NCBI RefSeq assembly: GCF_001544215.1
Contig: NZ_BCQB01000004.1
Span: forward strand, 39,157-103,156
Source: Enterococcus durans NBRC 100479 = LMG 10746
GTDB lineage: Bacteria > Bacillota > Bacilli > Lactobacillales > Enterococcaceae
Reading direction: 5' to 3'
DNA: 64,000 nt
Both the position numbers and the translations under genes were made by a program. The number at the start of each line of letters is the position of its first letter. Within the stretch, counting starts at the first letter, position 1. Under the pieces are notes generated by a model that made no database searches, was not told the origin of the DNA, and saw only the letters and a list, made by a program, of their open reading frames with translations. Below, piece after piece: positions 36,289-45,223 of the stretch.

Positions 36289-36294
36289 TATAAT
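36289..36294 (+). promoter_or_regulatory. -10 element of the corA promoter
   Basis: A consensus TATAAT lies 32 bases before the corA start. The -35 region is weak. A hairpin-forming pair TCCAATC / GATTGGA (about 36252-36280) straddles that region and could be an operator. Confidence 0.5.
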
Positions 36295-36325
36295 AGAAGA
36301 AACAAAGATTTTAGGAGGTTCGACT

Positions 36326-37282
36326 ATGATCAAGTATTTTTCTATGACTAACCAGCAACTAGTAAATACACAAAAAGAAACTGCTGAAAAAGTTTGGTAT
36401 TGTGTGGAACGTCCAAACGAAGAAGAAATCAATACACTAACTCATCAATTCCAGATTCCTTCCGATTATATTACGTCGATACTAGATGATGCTGAGAACT
36501 CAAGAGAAGAGGAATTCAATCAAACAAAACTAACAAAACCAGCGTTATTATTATTACAATATCCTTTTGTAAAAACAAGTCCCAGTGGCTATTTCCAAGT
36601 GGATACGTATCCTTTTTCAATTATAGTGACACCTCAAAAAAAGCTTATCACAATTACGAATCACGAACCACTCTTTTTGAAAAAAGTATTCAGCCAAACG
36701 TTTGAAAAAAATGATTTATCGACCAATCTAAATATTTTCATGCAGATCATTTGGCAGATCACTTTTTCATACAACACGTATCTGTCTACTTTGCAATCTC
36801 AATGTGATGTTTTAGAAAAACAATTACGTGTTTCTACGGAAAATAGTCAGCTATATCAAATCATGGATATCCAGAAAAGCTTAGTGTATTTCAGAGAAGC
36901 AACAGCCGCAAATTCCACTACACTAAACACCCTGATAAAAAATAAAGCGATCCAAGAAAATCATGCGCTAAGAGCTCATCTACATGACGTGATCATTGAA
37001 ACGGAACAAGCTAGAACGACTGCCCGCATCCAGTTGAATCTCGTAGAACAAATGAATCAAACATTTTCTGCTATTATATCGAATAACCTAAACAATATTA
37101 TGAAAATTTTAACTTCTCTTACAATTATTTTAACGATCCCGACAATCATCGGAAGTCTCTACGGGATGAATATCAAACTTCCTATTGCTGAACGGGATGA
37201 CGCCTTTTTATGGCTGACCCTTTTTATGCTACTCATTAGTATACTAACCGCTTATTATTTAAAAAAGGGGAAGTTTTTATAA
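36326..37282 (+). CDS. corA: CorA family divalent cation transporter
   Basis: The 318-residue protein has a long cytoplasmic alpha/beta and helical domain and two C-terminal membrane helices (about 253-280 and 290-312). The signature YGMN at the end of the first helix (around residue 280) is followed by a short external loop NIKLPIAERDD. CorA pentamers carry Mg(II), sometimes Co(II) or Ni(II). AGGAGG precedes the ATG. The gene stands alone in the rightward direction, before the DUF4044 micro-protein gene. Confidence 0.92.
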   Translation: MIKYFSMTNQQLVNTQKETAEKVWYCVERPNEEEINTLTHQFQIPSDYITSILDDAENSREEEFNQTKLTKPALLLLQYPFVKTSPSGYFQVDTYPFSIIVTPQKKLITITNHEPLFLKKVFSQTFEKNDLSTNLNIFMQIIWQITFSYNTYLSTLQSQCDVLEKQLRVSTENSQLYQIMDIQKSLVYFREATAANSTTLNTLIKNKAIQENHALRAHLHDVIIETEQARTTARIQLNLVEQMNQTFSAIISNNLNNIMKILTSLTIILTIPTIIGSLYGMNIKLPIAERDDAFLWLTLFMLLISILTAYYLKKGKFL

Positions 37283-37353
37283 ACACCCCCCCTTGTCGAA
37301 TAAAGAAAAAGCATGTAAACTAAGGGCAACAATAAAATTTCGAGGTAGATACT

Positions 37354-37470
37354 ATGCGTGAGAAAAAACAAACAAGTACGTTTTCCAAGATCACCAAAAT
37401 TGTCATTTGGACAATGCTTATTCTAACTGTTGGCTCAGTTGTTTTAACTGCTGTAATGAGTGTCATGTAA
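37354..37470 (+). CDS. DUF4044-like 38-residue membrane micro-protein
   Basis: The product reads MREKKQTSTFSKITKIVIW and continues as one hydrophobic helix to VMSVM. A basic N terminus with S/T-F-x-K-I-T and one membrane segment is the DUF4044 pattern known from streptococci and enterococci. No function is established. GAGG lies about nine bases before the ATG, and a strong terminator follows 18 bases after the stop, which supports it as a real gene. Confidence 0.8.
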   Translation: MREKKQTSTFSKITKIVIWTMLILTVGSVVLTAVMSVM

Positions 37471-37487
37471 CATCGATTGTTTGAACG

Positions 37488-37534
37488 AAAAAAGAGAAGG
37501 CTGACAAAGATTTTGTCAGCCTTCTCTTTTTTTC
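37488..37534. terminator. Bidirectional rho-independent terminator
   Basis: AGAGAAGGCTGACAAA (37493-37508) and TTTGTCAGCCTTCTCT (37512-37527) pair perfectly over 16 bp, with T on the right and A on the left. It serves the DUF4044 gene and, from the other side, the recN operon. Confidence 0.93.
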
Positions 37535-37652
37535 GAATAAACAATGCTCCCAAAACAGCTTCTTCAACCACCGAAAAACACGTTTCAGTTCTTTTCACAA
37601 TACTCATCTATTGCTGTCTTAGTGTCAACCGCTTATTGATCAAACAAAATAC

Positions 37653-39335
37653 TTAGTCTTGTTTCGCTAAGCGTAGTAATTCTTTTGCATGTTCCATTGT
37701 TAAAGGGGTGATTTCACTTCCTGCCAACATCCGTGCAATTTCTTCTTCACGCTGTGCTGGCGCCAATTCTGCTACAGAGGTTTGAGTGCGCCCTTTGATG
37801 ACATCTTTTTTAATGTAATACTGATAGTCAGCCACGGCTGCTACTTGAGGAAGATGTGTAATACATAACACCTGTGAATAACGTGAGATTTGTGAGATCT
37901 TATCTGCGATTGCTTGTGCGACTCTTCCACTGACCCCTGTATCTACTTCATCAAAAATAATACTAGTTACTCCTTGTTCAGAAGAAAAGATCGTCTTCAA
38001 TGCTAATAACATCCGAGAAAGCTCTCCGCCAGAAGCTACTTTGACTAAAGGTTTCAAAGGCTCTCCAGGATTCGTGGTTATGTAGAACTCCACTTGGTCA
38101 AATCCATTCATATCTAGTTGTGCCTTGTCAGATTTTGAAAAGCGTACTTCGAATTCAGTATTTTCCATATAAAGACTTTTTAATTCTTTTAAGATAGATT
38201 GCTCTAATCCTTTAGCGATTTTCTTTCGTATCTCATGTAATTCTACTGCCTGTTTCTGAAGTTTCTCTTCTTTTTCAGCCAGTTCACTTTTCATTTTTTC
38301 AAGTTGTCCTTCGGAAAAATCGGAAGAGGCTAGTTCCTGAGTGATATCATCATAATAGTTCAAGATGGCTTCGATTGATTCCCCATATTTACGCTTTAAT
38401 TGATGGATCAGCTCTAATCGTTGATTCACTTCTTCTAAGCGATTCTCATCTAACTCTAGCAAGTCGATTTGACGACTCATATCGCCGATTGCATCTTGCA
38501 ATAAATAATAGGCGCTTTGGACATTTTCAAAAATCGCCTCGTACTCATTATCCAAGTGCGCGATACTTTGCAGCTCAGCTACTGCCAATCCTACATTGTC
38601 TACACTACTCCGCTCTTCCCCGCTCAGCGCACTATAGCCACTAGCTAAGCTATCCACTATTTTTTGATAATTACTTAATTTTTCTCGCTCTTCACTTAAC
38701 TGTTCTTCTTCGCCTACTTCTAATTGTGCCGCAGCGATTTCTTCTTGCTGAAAATGAAGCATGTCGATCCGTTGGACAAAAGATTTTTCATTTTTCTGGA
38801 TCTTACGAACTTGCCGTTCAAGTTCGCGGTAGCGCGAAAACTCTTTCTGATAATTTTTCTTCTTACGCTGAAATTCATTATCGCCAAAACGATCGAGTAA
38901 AACTAAGTGTGCTTCTGTTTGTAACAATTCCTGATGTTCATTTTGGCCTTGGATATCTACCAAATAACTACCTATTTTTCTTAGATTAGCTAATGTTACG
39001 ATGTGCCCATTGACACGACAAATATTTTTCCCTGTCAAAGACATATCTCTTCGAACAATCAGATTGTCTCCATCAGATTCGATCCCTAACTCATTCATCA
39101 ATGCAGAAAAACCGTCTTGTTTAGGCCACTCAAATAAACCTTCCAGAATACACTTATCTGCACCTTGTCGGATATAGTCACTTGAGCTTCTTCCTCCTGC
39201 CAACAGCCCAAGAGCATCAATAATAATTGATTTTCCTGCGCCTGTTTCACCTGTGAGTGCCGTCATTCCCTCATGAAAAGACAACCGCAGTTCAGGAATA
39301 ATCGCAAAATTAGTAATACTGATTTCTTGTAACAT
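37653..39335 (-). CDS. recN: DNA repair ATPase RecN
   Basis: The 560-residue SMC-like protein has Walker A GETGAGKS near the N terminus (TALTGETGAGKSIIIDALGLL), a central coiled coil (about 150-370), and the C-terminal signature VASGGELSRMLLALK with Walker B SIIFDEVDTGVSG and a HLPQVAA switch. It acts early at double-strand breaks. The start MLQEISITNFAIIPEL is preceded by GGAGTG. It is the last gene of the leftward operon, after argR, as in most Firmicutes. Confidence 0.98.
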   Translation of the reverse strand: MLQEISITNFAIIPELRLSFHEGMTALTGETGAGKSIIIDALGLLAGGRSSSDYIRQGADKCILEGLFEWPKQDGFSALMNELGIESDGDNLIVRRDMSLTGKNICRVNGHIVTLANLRKIGSYLVDIQGQNEHQELLQTEAHLVLLDRFGDNEFQRKKKNYQKEFSRYRELERQVRKIQKNEKSFVQRIDMLHFQQEEIAAAQLEVGEEEQLSEEREKLSNYQKIVDSLASGYSALSGEERSSVDNVGLAVAELQSIAHLDNEYEAIFENVQSAYYLLQDAIGDMSRQIDLLELDENRLEEVNQRLELIHQLKRKYGESIEAILNYYDDITQELASSDFSEGQLEKMKSELAEKEEKLQKQAVELHEIRKKIAKGLEQSILKELKSLYMENTEFEVRFSKSDKAQLDMNGFDQVEFYITTNPGEPLKPLVKVASGGELSRMLLALKTIFSSEQGVTSIIFDEVDTGVSGRVAQAIADKISQISRYSQVLCITHLPQVAAVADYQYYIKKDVIKGRTQTSVAELAPAQREEEIARMLAGSEITPLTMEHAKELLRLAKQD

Positions 39336-39352
39336 CGCACTCACTCCTTCTA

Positions 39353-39802
39353 TCAAAGGTAATGTAGAAAATCTTTCTTTAATGTCACAGCATCTTCTTC
39401 TGTACGCGTAATCATCAGCACGTTGTCATCATCATTAATGATCGAAAACAATTCTTTTTTATAGCGCTTATCGATAAGATTAGCGGCTGCTGATGCATTT
39501 CCAGGCAATGTCTTCAAAATCACAAATTTTTCCATTTGGTCAACAGCTACAAAGGCATCTCTCAGTAATTTTTCTAATTTCGTATTCACATCTTCACTTG
39601 TTTCTGCCGGAAGACTGTAACGATAACCGCCATCTGAGGCAGGGACTTTGATAAGTTTGAGTTCTTTTATATCTCTAGAGATGGTTGCCTGAGTCACAGA
39701 TATCCCTTTGTTTTTTAAGATTTCAACGAATTCTTCTTGTTTTCTGATATCATTTTCGTTCAGTAACCGAGTAATCAAACGATGTCGATCCTTTTTTCTC
39801 AT
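39353..39802 (-). CDS. argR: Arginine repressor ArgR/AhrC
   Basis: The 149-residue protein has an N-terminal winged helix with ISVTQATISRDIKELKLIKVP, the SR recognition segment of ArgR, and a C-terminal hexamerisation and arginine-binding domain with GNASAAANLID and IINDDDNVLMITR. The DD pair binds arginine. In the recN-adjacent position this copy is the AhrC-type regulator of arginine metabolism. Other ArgR paralogues are common in enterococci and are not in this window. Confidence 0.95.
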   Translation of the reverse strand: MRKKDRHRLITRLLNENDIRKQEEFVEILKNKGISVTQATISRDIKELKLIKVPASDGGYRYSLPAETSEDVNTKLEKLLRDAFVAVDQMEKFVILKTLPGNASAAANLIDKRYKKELFSIINDDDNVLMITRTEEDAVTLKKDFLHYL

Positions 39803-39902
39803 ACGCTCTTCGCTCCTTCGTTTATTCTTCTTTACTATGATAGCTTATTTCAAGCGCTTAATAAAGAAGAATTCGTTGACTTCTTTATCATCTGGCTCGC
39901 AT

Positions 39903-40721
39903 TTATTTGTGATTGAATTGTTCATGGGCTTGTTCAACGATTTTTACTACGTCGATCGTTGGAGATAACGTTCCTTCGTCTTTTGCTTTTTTCAAATGTG
40001 CCAGAAATTCAATATTTCCTTCGCCACCAGTAATCGGGGAATAGCTTAGTTCTAAAACATCATAGCCATGGCCCGTAGCAAAACGCAAGATATCCTCAAC
40101 TACTTGTATATGGGTTTGCGGATCACGCACGATACCGTTTTTCCCAACCGCATCTCTGCCAGCTTCGAATTGTGGCTTGATCAAGGTGATCACTTCGCCA
40201 CCATCTGTTAAAATGTCGTGTAAAGGAGGAAGCATTAGTTTCAAAGAAATGAACGAAACATCGATCACCGCAATTTCAGGTGCTCCCAACTTGAAATCTT
40301 CGGGTTTTGAATAACGAAAATTAACTCTTTCCATTACTTCTACTCTCTCGTCCTGTCTGATCTTCCACGCCAGTTGATTGTAGCCAACATCCAACGCATA
40401 ACTCATTTTGGCGCCATTTTGTAACGCTGCATCCGTGAAGCCACCGGTAGAAGCACCAATATCAAGCAATATTTTATCGGCAACAGATAGATCAAAAACG
40501 TTTAGTGCTTTTTCCAATTTCAACCCGCCGCGGGAAACATATGGTAATTTTTTTCCTTTGATTTTCAATTCATTGGTAACAGGGATCTTTTCACCTGGTT
40601 TATCAAAACGTTCATTTTTTTCATTGTAAATCAGTCCTGCCATGACTGAACGTTTTGCTTGCTCTCTCGTTTCAAATAATCCTTGTTTGACCGCTAAAAC
40701 GTCCACACGTTCTTTTTCCAT
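39903..40721 (-). CDS. tlyA: TlyA family rRNA 2'-O-methyltransferase
   Basis: The 272-residue protein has an N-terminal S4 RNA-binding domain (MEKERVDVLAVKQGLFETREQAK) and an FtsJ-like SAM domain with ILLDIGASTGGFTDAAL, GYNQLAWKI and IAVIDVSFISLKL. TlyA enzymes methylate riboses in 16S and/or 23S rRNA. A start four codons upstream is possible, but GAGGAA sits correctly for the ATG at 40721. It is next to ispA and argR as in other Firmicutes. Confidence 0.94.
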   Translation of the reverse strand: MEKERVDVLAVKQGLFETREQAKRSVMAGLIYNEKNERFDKPGEKIPVTNELKIKGKKLPYVSRGGLKLEKALNVFDLSVADKILLDIGASTGGFTDAALQNGAKMSYALDVGYNQLAWKIRQDERVEVMERVNFRYSKPEDFKLGAPEIAVIDVSFISLKLMLPPLHDILTDGGEVITLIKPQFEAGRDAVGKNGIVRDPQTHIQVVEDILRFATGHGYDVLELSYSPITGGEGNIEFLAHLKKAKDEGTLSPTIDVVKIVEQAHEQFNHK

Positions 40722-40735
40722 TTTTTTCCTCATTC

Positions 40736-41620
40736 CTATATATCAAATTGCTGTACTAATTGACGAAGTAGTTGTCCTTTAAACGAATAGACGGTTTGTT
40801 CTAGACGTTCGATGATTTCATTCGCACTAGTGATTTCTGCTTTCAATGCTGTTTTTGTCTTTTCGATCCCTAGCAATCGGGGATAGGTATTTTTTTCCAT
40901 TTCCGCATCTTTGCCAGCAGTTTTTCCTAACTCCTCAGTAGTACTGATCACATCTAATAAGTCATCTCGAATTTGAAAAGCCAGTCCTAGGTGTCTGGCT
41001 AACTGTTGCAATTCCCCTACTACTTCTTCCGGCTGATCTGCTAAAACTCCGCCGGCTAGTAGCGCATAATGGATCAACCGCCCTGTTTTTCTCTCATGGA
41101 TGAACGCTAATTCTTCTAAAGCAAGTTGTTTTGTTTCGCCTTCAATGTCGGCAGCTTGGCCAGCAACCATTCCCTGCGTCCCTGCACTCACAGCTAACTG
41201 TTGTAACAGCAGAAGTTTTGGTGAATTTGCTAAATGAGTCATACTAATCAGCTGGAACGCACCTGTGAGTAAGCCATCACCCGCCAATATAGCCAGTGCT
41301 TCGCCATAGATTTTATGATTCGTTGGCTTCCCTCGACGCAGATCGTCGTTGTCCATCGCTGGCAGATCGTCATGGATCAACGAATACGTATGAACCATTT
41401 CAAGGGCGGCAGCTACTTGATAAACAGTCGTATTGATAACTTCTTCAAATGAAGCAACTGTAGCCAACAAAAGTAAAGGGCGGATTCTCTTACCCCCCGC
41501 ACGGATCGAATACACCATGCTTTCTTTTAACTTTTCATCAGATGTATACTCGTCAAGAAAAGCAAGCATCTCGTTTTCGACTGCAGGAAGATGAATAGCA
41601 GAAAAATCAGCTAATTTCAT
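40736..41620 (-). CDS. ispA: Farnesyl diphosphate synthase (polyprenyl synthetase)
   Basis: The 294-residue isoprenyl chain enzyme joins IPP to DMAPP and GPP to give FPP, the precursor of undecaprenyl carrier lipid. First Asp-rich motif: HDDLPAMDNDDLRRGKPT. Second: FQIRDDLLDV. Also GGKRIRPLLLLA and GQAADIEGE. No dxs lies next to it, which agrees with use of the mevalonate route in enterococci. Its ATG overlaps the xseB stop in TAATG. Confidence 0.96.
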   Translation of the reverse strand: MKLADFSAIHLPAVENEMLAFLDEYTSDEKLKESMVYSIRAGGKRIRPLLLLATVASFEEVINTTVYQVAAALEMVHTYSLIHDDLPAMDNDDLRRGKPTNHKIYGEALAILAGDGLLTGAFQLISMTHLANSPKLLLLQQLAVSAGTQGMVAGQAADIEGETKQLALEELAFIHERKTGRLIHYALLAGGVLADQPEEVVGELQQLARHLGLAFQIRDDLLDVISTTEELGKTAGKDAEMEKNTYPRLLGIEKTKTALKAEITSANEIIERLEQTVYSFKGQLLRQLVQQFDI

Positions 41621-41844
41621 TAGGCTTCCTCTTTTCCTTCAAAAGAAATTTCTTCGTTTGATTCTGTCATCATTTTCGTTAGTGTTTCTTCTGCCTTTGT
41701 TAAAGTATCCTGACATTGCTTGCTTAATTCCATTCCACGTTTAAATGCATCTAGTGCTGATTCTAAAGGAACATCTCCTTGTTCCAACTGCATGACGATT
41801 TTTTCTAACTCTTGCAATGATTCTTCAAATGTTGGATTTGCCAT
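41620..41844 (-). CDS. xseB: Exodeoxyribonuclease VII small subunit
   Basis: The 74-residue helical protein has the XseB core FEESLQELEKIVMQLEQGDVPLESALDAFKRG. Several copies coat the large subunit XseA to form exonuclease VII, which degrades single-stranded DNA. It overlaps xseA by 20 bases and ispA by one base. The tail is acidic (ESNEEISFEGKEEA). Confidence 0.96.
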   Translation of the reverse strand: MANPTFEESLQELEKIVMQLEQGDVPLESALDAFKRGMELSKQCQDTLTKAEETLTKMMTESNEEISFEGKEEA

Positions 41845-43186
41845 CTTGTTTATGCTCCTTTTCTACTTTTTGTACCTTCCCGATTACTTGCCCATCTTGA
41901 TAGTGGATGACCAAAGAATCGTCTGGTTGGACCTCTGTCACACTTTTGACCACTCGCTCCTTGATGGTCGTGTACGTATAACCGCGTCCCATGATTTTCA
42001 GCGGGCTTAACAGGTCCAGAGATTGAACTGCTTGTTGAAACTGTTGCCTTTGCATTTGCATGTATTGCTGCATTTTCTCTGCTAACCTTTTCTCAAGATA
42101 ACCTGCTTCTTGTTTCGCAGACTTCACTCGATAAAGAGGGGCAACTTGTTGCAACTGATGCGATAAATTCAATGTTTCTTTTTCTTTCTGATGGTAAATT
42201 TGCTGTGTTGACTGCATCAACCGTTGTTTCAACTGATCCAATTTGATGGTCTGACCCTCATATAGGCGATCGGGTTGACGAAAGACATACGATTGTTTTG
42301 CCCGTTCAAAGCGTTCTTGTTTGCGCTGAATCTGGCGCATAAATGCCTGTTCAAGTCTAGCTTGTCGCTCCTTGATCTTCAACAATTCTTCTGATAACAC
42401 TGGGACAGCTAATTCAGCTGCTGCAGTCGGAGTCGCAGCCCGCACATCCGCAACTAAGTCAGCAATTGTTGTATCTGTCTCATGTCCAACGGAGGATATG
42501 ATAGGTGTTTTTGCTTCATAGATTGCTCTAGCAACTCGCTCTTCATTAAATGGCCATAAATCTTCGATTGATCCACCACCACGGCCTATGATCATCGTAT
42601 CAAAATTCCCCAATTTTTCTACTTGCTGGATATTTTTTACGATATTATCTGCCGCTTGGTTTCCTTGGACAACGGTTGGAAATAGTACTAACTGAACAAT
42701 CGGATAACGCCGTTTTACTGTAGTGATGATATCCCTGATCACCGCACCGCTTGGACTAGTCAAAACAGCGATTCTTTTCGGAAAGCGGGGAAGTGTCTGT
42801 TTTGGTCCTTGAAAAAGTCCTTCTTTCAACAGTTTTTCTTTTCGCTCTTCCAGTTCTTGGTAAAGTGCCCCTACACCATCAGGCTCCATGTGTTCCACGT
42901 AGATCTGATAAGATCCAGCAGCTTCATAAAGCGAGATTCTCCCGACAACTAATACTTTCATCCCCTCTTTTGGCTGAAAGCGCAGTTTCTGAAAAGCTCC
43001 TTTAAACATGATGGCAGATATTTTGGCATGATCATCTTTCAAACTAAAATATTGGTGTGCGTTTGCACGCAAACGGAAATTAGAAATTTCTCCTGTTAAA
43101 TAGACCCTTTCAAGATAAGGGTCTACATCAAATTTTCTTCTTAAATACTTCGTTAACGTAGTAACTGTTAAATATTCTTGGGTCAT
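41825..43186 (-). CDS. xseA: Exodeoxyribonuclease VII large subunit
   Basis: The 453-residue catalytic subunit starts with an OB fold (VYLTGEISNFRLRANAHQYFSLKD) and continues to the nuclease core with IAVLTSPSGAVIRDI, IIGRGGGSIEDLWPFN and ISSVGHETDTTIADLVADVRAATPTAAAE. A long coiled coil (about 265-400) contacts XseB. Its ATG follows the folD stop directly (TAGATG). Confidence 0.97.
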   Translation of the reverse strand: MTQEYLTVTTLTKYLRRKFDVDPYLERVYLTGEISNFRLRANAHQYFSLKDDHAKISAIMFKGAFQKLRFQPKEGMKVLVVGRISLYEAAGSYQIYVEHMEPDGVGALYQELEERKEKLLKEGLFQGPKQTLPRFPKRIAVLTSPSGAVIRDIITTVKRRYPIVQLVLFPTVVQGNQAADNIVKNIQQVEKLGNFDTMIIGRGGGSIEDLWPFNEERVARAIYEAKTPIISSVGHETDTTIADLVADVRAATPTAAAELAVPVLSEELLKIKERQARLEQAFMRQIQRKQERFERAKQSYVFRQPDRLYEGQTIKLDQLKQRLMQSTQQIYHQKEKETLNLSHQLQQVAPLYRVKSAKQEAGYLEKRLAEKMQQYMQMQRQQFQQAVQSLDLLSPLKIMGRGYTYTTIKERVVKSVTEVQPDDSLVIHYQDGQVIGKVQKVEKEHKQDGKSNI

Positions 43187-44032
43187 CTACTCACCTGCTT
43201 CAGCGGCCATGACTGTTTGATACATCAACATCGTGATCGTCATCGGTCCAACACCTTTTGGAACAGGTGTGATGTAGCTTGCCAAAGGTTCGACTTCATC
43301 AAACTTCACATCACCGATCAACTTGCCGTTTTCATCACGATTCATCCCCACATCAATCACAACAGCGCCTGGTTTAATAAATTCTTTCGTTACAAAATGA
43401 CCACGACCAATGGCTACGACCAAGATATCTGCTTCTTTAGCTAACTCTGGAAGTTGTTTTGTTTTTGAATGCGCGATCGTAACAGTAGCATCCGCCATCA
43501 ACATCAGTTGCGCCATCGGTTTGCCAACAATATTGCTTCGTCCGATCACCACTGCTCGTTTGCCAGAAAGATCAATGTCATAAGCTTCAAACATTTTCAT
43601 GATTCCATAAGGTGTACATGGAATCTTGTCAGGATTTCCCGCTAATAATCGGCCTAAATTCATTGGGTGGAACCCATCGACATCTTTTTTAGGATCGATT
43701 GCAAGTAAGACTTTCTCTTCATCTATGTGTTCTGGTAGTGGCAACTGAACTAGGATGCCATGGAATCTAGGATCCTGATTATACTTTTCAATTTCAGCCA
43801 ACAGATCCGCTTCAGAAATCGTCTGCGCATATCGTTCGACTTTTGAATAAATACCGATCGTTTTTGCGGAACGTTCCTTGTTTCGAACATAGACTTGACT
43901 AGCTGGATTTTCACCCACTAGTAAAACGACTAATCCGGGATGGATGTCTTTTTCTTTTAGTTCATTTACTTTTATAGCAATCTCTGCTTGTATTTTTTCA
44001 GCTAATTCTTTTCCATTGATCAATTCTGCCAT
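43187..44032 (-). CDS. folD: FolD, methylene-THF dehydrogenase/cyclohydrolase
   Basis: The 281-residue bifunctional enzyme interconverts methylene-, methenyl- and formyl-tetrahydrofolate. Catalytic segment [17 protein letters not shown] includes the YxxxK pair. The Rossmann motif is [17 protein letters not shown], and family motifs [13 protein letters not shown] and [14 protein letters not shown] are complete. It lies between nusB and xseA. Confidence 0.98.
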   Translation of the reverse strand: MAELINGKELAEKIQAEIAIKVNELKEKDIHPGLVVLLVGENPASQVYVRNKERSAKTIGIYSKVERYAQTISEADLLAEIEKYNQDPRFHGILVQLPLPEHIDEEKVLLAIDPKKDVDGFHPMNLGRLLAGNPDKIPCTPYGIMKMFEAYDIDLSGKRAVVIGRSNIVGKPMAQLMLMADATVTIAHSKTKQLPELAKEADILVVAIGRGHFVTKEFIKPGAVVIDVGMNRDENGKLIGDVKFDEVEPLASYITPVPKGVGPMTITMLMYQTVMAAEAGE

Positions 44033-44127
44033 ACAATCACTCCCAGATTTTTTTGTGCTTTTATTCTACCATAGATAATCGTTGTTTTATAACCCGTTTT
44101 GACTCATTAACAGAAAAAAGCTAGGAC

Positions 44128-44577
44128 TTACGCCCCAGCTTCTATTTCCTTCAATACATTTGATAATACCCCATTAACGAACTTACGTGATTGATCATCA
44201 CTAAAAGTTTTCGTCAATTCGATTGCTTCATTTAATGCAACGGCGGATGGTACATCCTCAATATACATCATTTCAAAAATAGCAATACGTAAGATGACTA
44301 AGTCCATTTTGGAAATACGGTTGATTCGCCAGTTCCCTCGAAGATGTTTTTCGATCGTACGATCTAGTTCATCTTTTTTGGCACATACCCCGCCAACTAG
44401 CGTATCTAGATAAACAGGAACGAATTCTGACTCCTCTTCATTGATCATGTCTTTATGATCAAGTTCAATTGCGTGGAAAATTGCATCTTCTTTTGTCAGG
44501 TCAGCATTGAAATCCAATGGAAACAATGCTTGCAAAGCCATTTCACGAATCTCGTGTCTTGATAGTTCTTTATTCAT
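44128..44577 (-). CDS. nusB: Transcription antitermination factor NusB
   Basis: The 149-residue all-helical protein begins ELSRHEIREMALQALFPLDF and contains FVPVYLDTLVGGVCAKKDELD, WRINRISKMDLVILRIAIFEM and SAVALNEAIELTKTFSDDQSRKFVNGVL. NusB with S10 (NusE) binds boxA RNA and supports rRNA transcription. It overlaps the yqhY end by eight bases. A 95-base gap separates it from folD. Confidence 0.97.
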   Translation of the reverse strand: MNKELSRHEIREMALQALFPLDFNADLTKEDAIFHAIELDHKDMINEEESEFVPVYLDTLVGGVCAKKDELDRTIEKHLRGNWRINRISKMDLVILRIAIFEMMYIEDVPSAVALNEAIELTKTFSDDQSRKFVNGVLSNVLKEIEAGA

Positions 44578-44995
44578 TTTCTTCCTCTTCGTCTTTAAAA
44601 AGTTCTTCGATCGCTGGTTGTTCCAACTTTTCGGGTACTACTGCTACAACATGGATATTCACTTCTGCTAAAGCAATGTCAGTCATGAAAAGAACTTGCT
44701 GGTTGACACGTTCTTGCATTTCCATTGCTACCTTAGGAACAGAGACACCATATTCTAAATAGCAGTAAAGATCTACTTTCAAGCCGTCTTCATCATTTAC
44801 TAAGTAAACACCTTTACCATGAGCTGCTCGTCCTAACAATTCGGTCACGTTGCTGGCAAATGTGCCACGCATCCCATAAACACCTTCAACTTTTGAAGCA
44901 GCGATCCCAATGATCACTTCAATCACTTCTGGCGCAATAACGATTTCACCTAGCTCTTGGCTCGCATTCAAGATCAAATTTTTGTCCTCTGCCAT
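44570..44995 (-). CDS. yqhY: Asp23/Gls24 family protein (YqhY-like)
   Basis: The 141-residue soluble protein has the Asp23/Gls24 core: LGEIVIAPEVIEVIIGIAASKVEGVYGMRG and VDLYCYLEYGVSVPKVAMEMQERVNQQVLFMTDI. An acidic tail ends KDEEEENE. YqhY is encoded beside fatty-acid or nusB genes in Firmicutes and is linked to malonyl-CoA balance in B. subtilis. Here accB and accC are not adjacent. AGGAGG precedes the ATG by about ten bases. Confidence 0.92.
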   Translation of the reverse strand: MAEDKNLILNASQELGEIVIAPEVIEVIIGIAASKVEGVYGMRGTFASNVTELLGRAAHGKGVYLVNDEDGLKVDLYCYLEYGVSVPKVAMEMQERVNQQVLFMTDIALAEVNIHVVAVVPEKLEQPAIEELFKDEEEENE

Positions 44996-45223
44996 TTTAT
45001 CTATTCCTCCTTTTGCCTATGTGCATATTGCTTACGCGTAAAAGATATTTTCTTCGATTTACTCGCAATACACAAAGGTAAACTGTTCACTTGCTTCTTT
45101 CAGCTCGTTCTTTCAAGCAAGCTTCTCTATAATTGTCGAAGCTCGATTTCTTATATAGTGTATCATTAAATCGAGTGATTTTCTATAACAAAGTCCGCAT
45201 GAGTCTTGCATCTATCAAACAGA

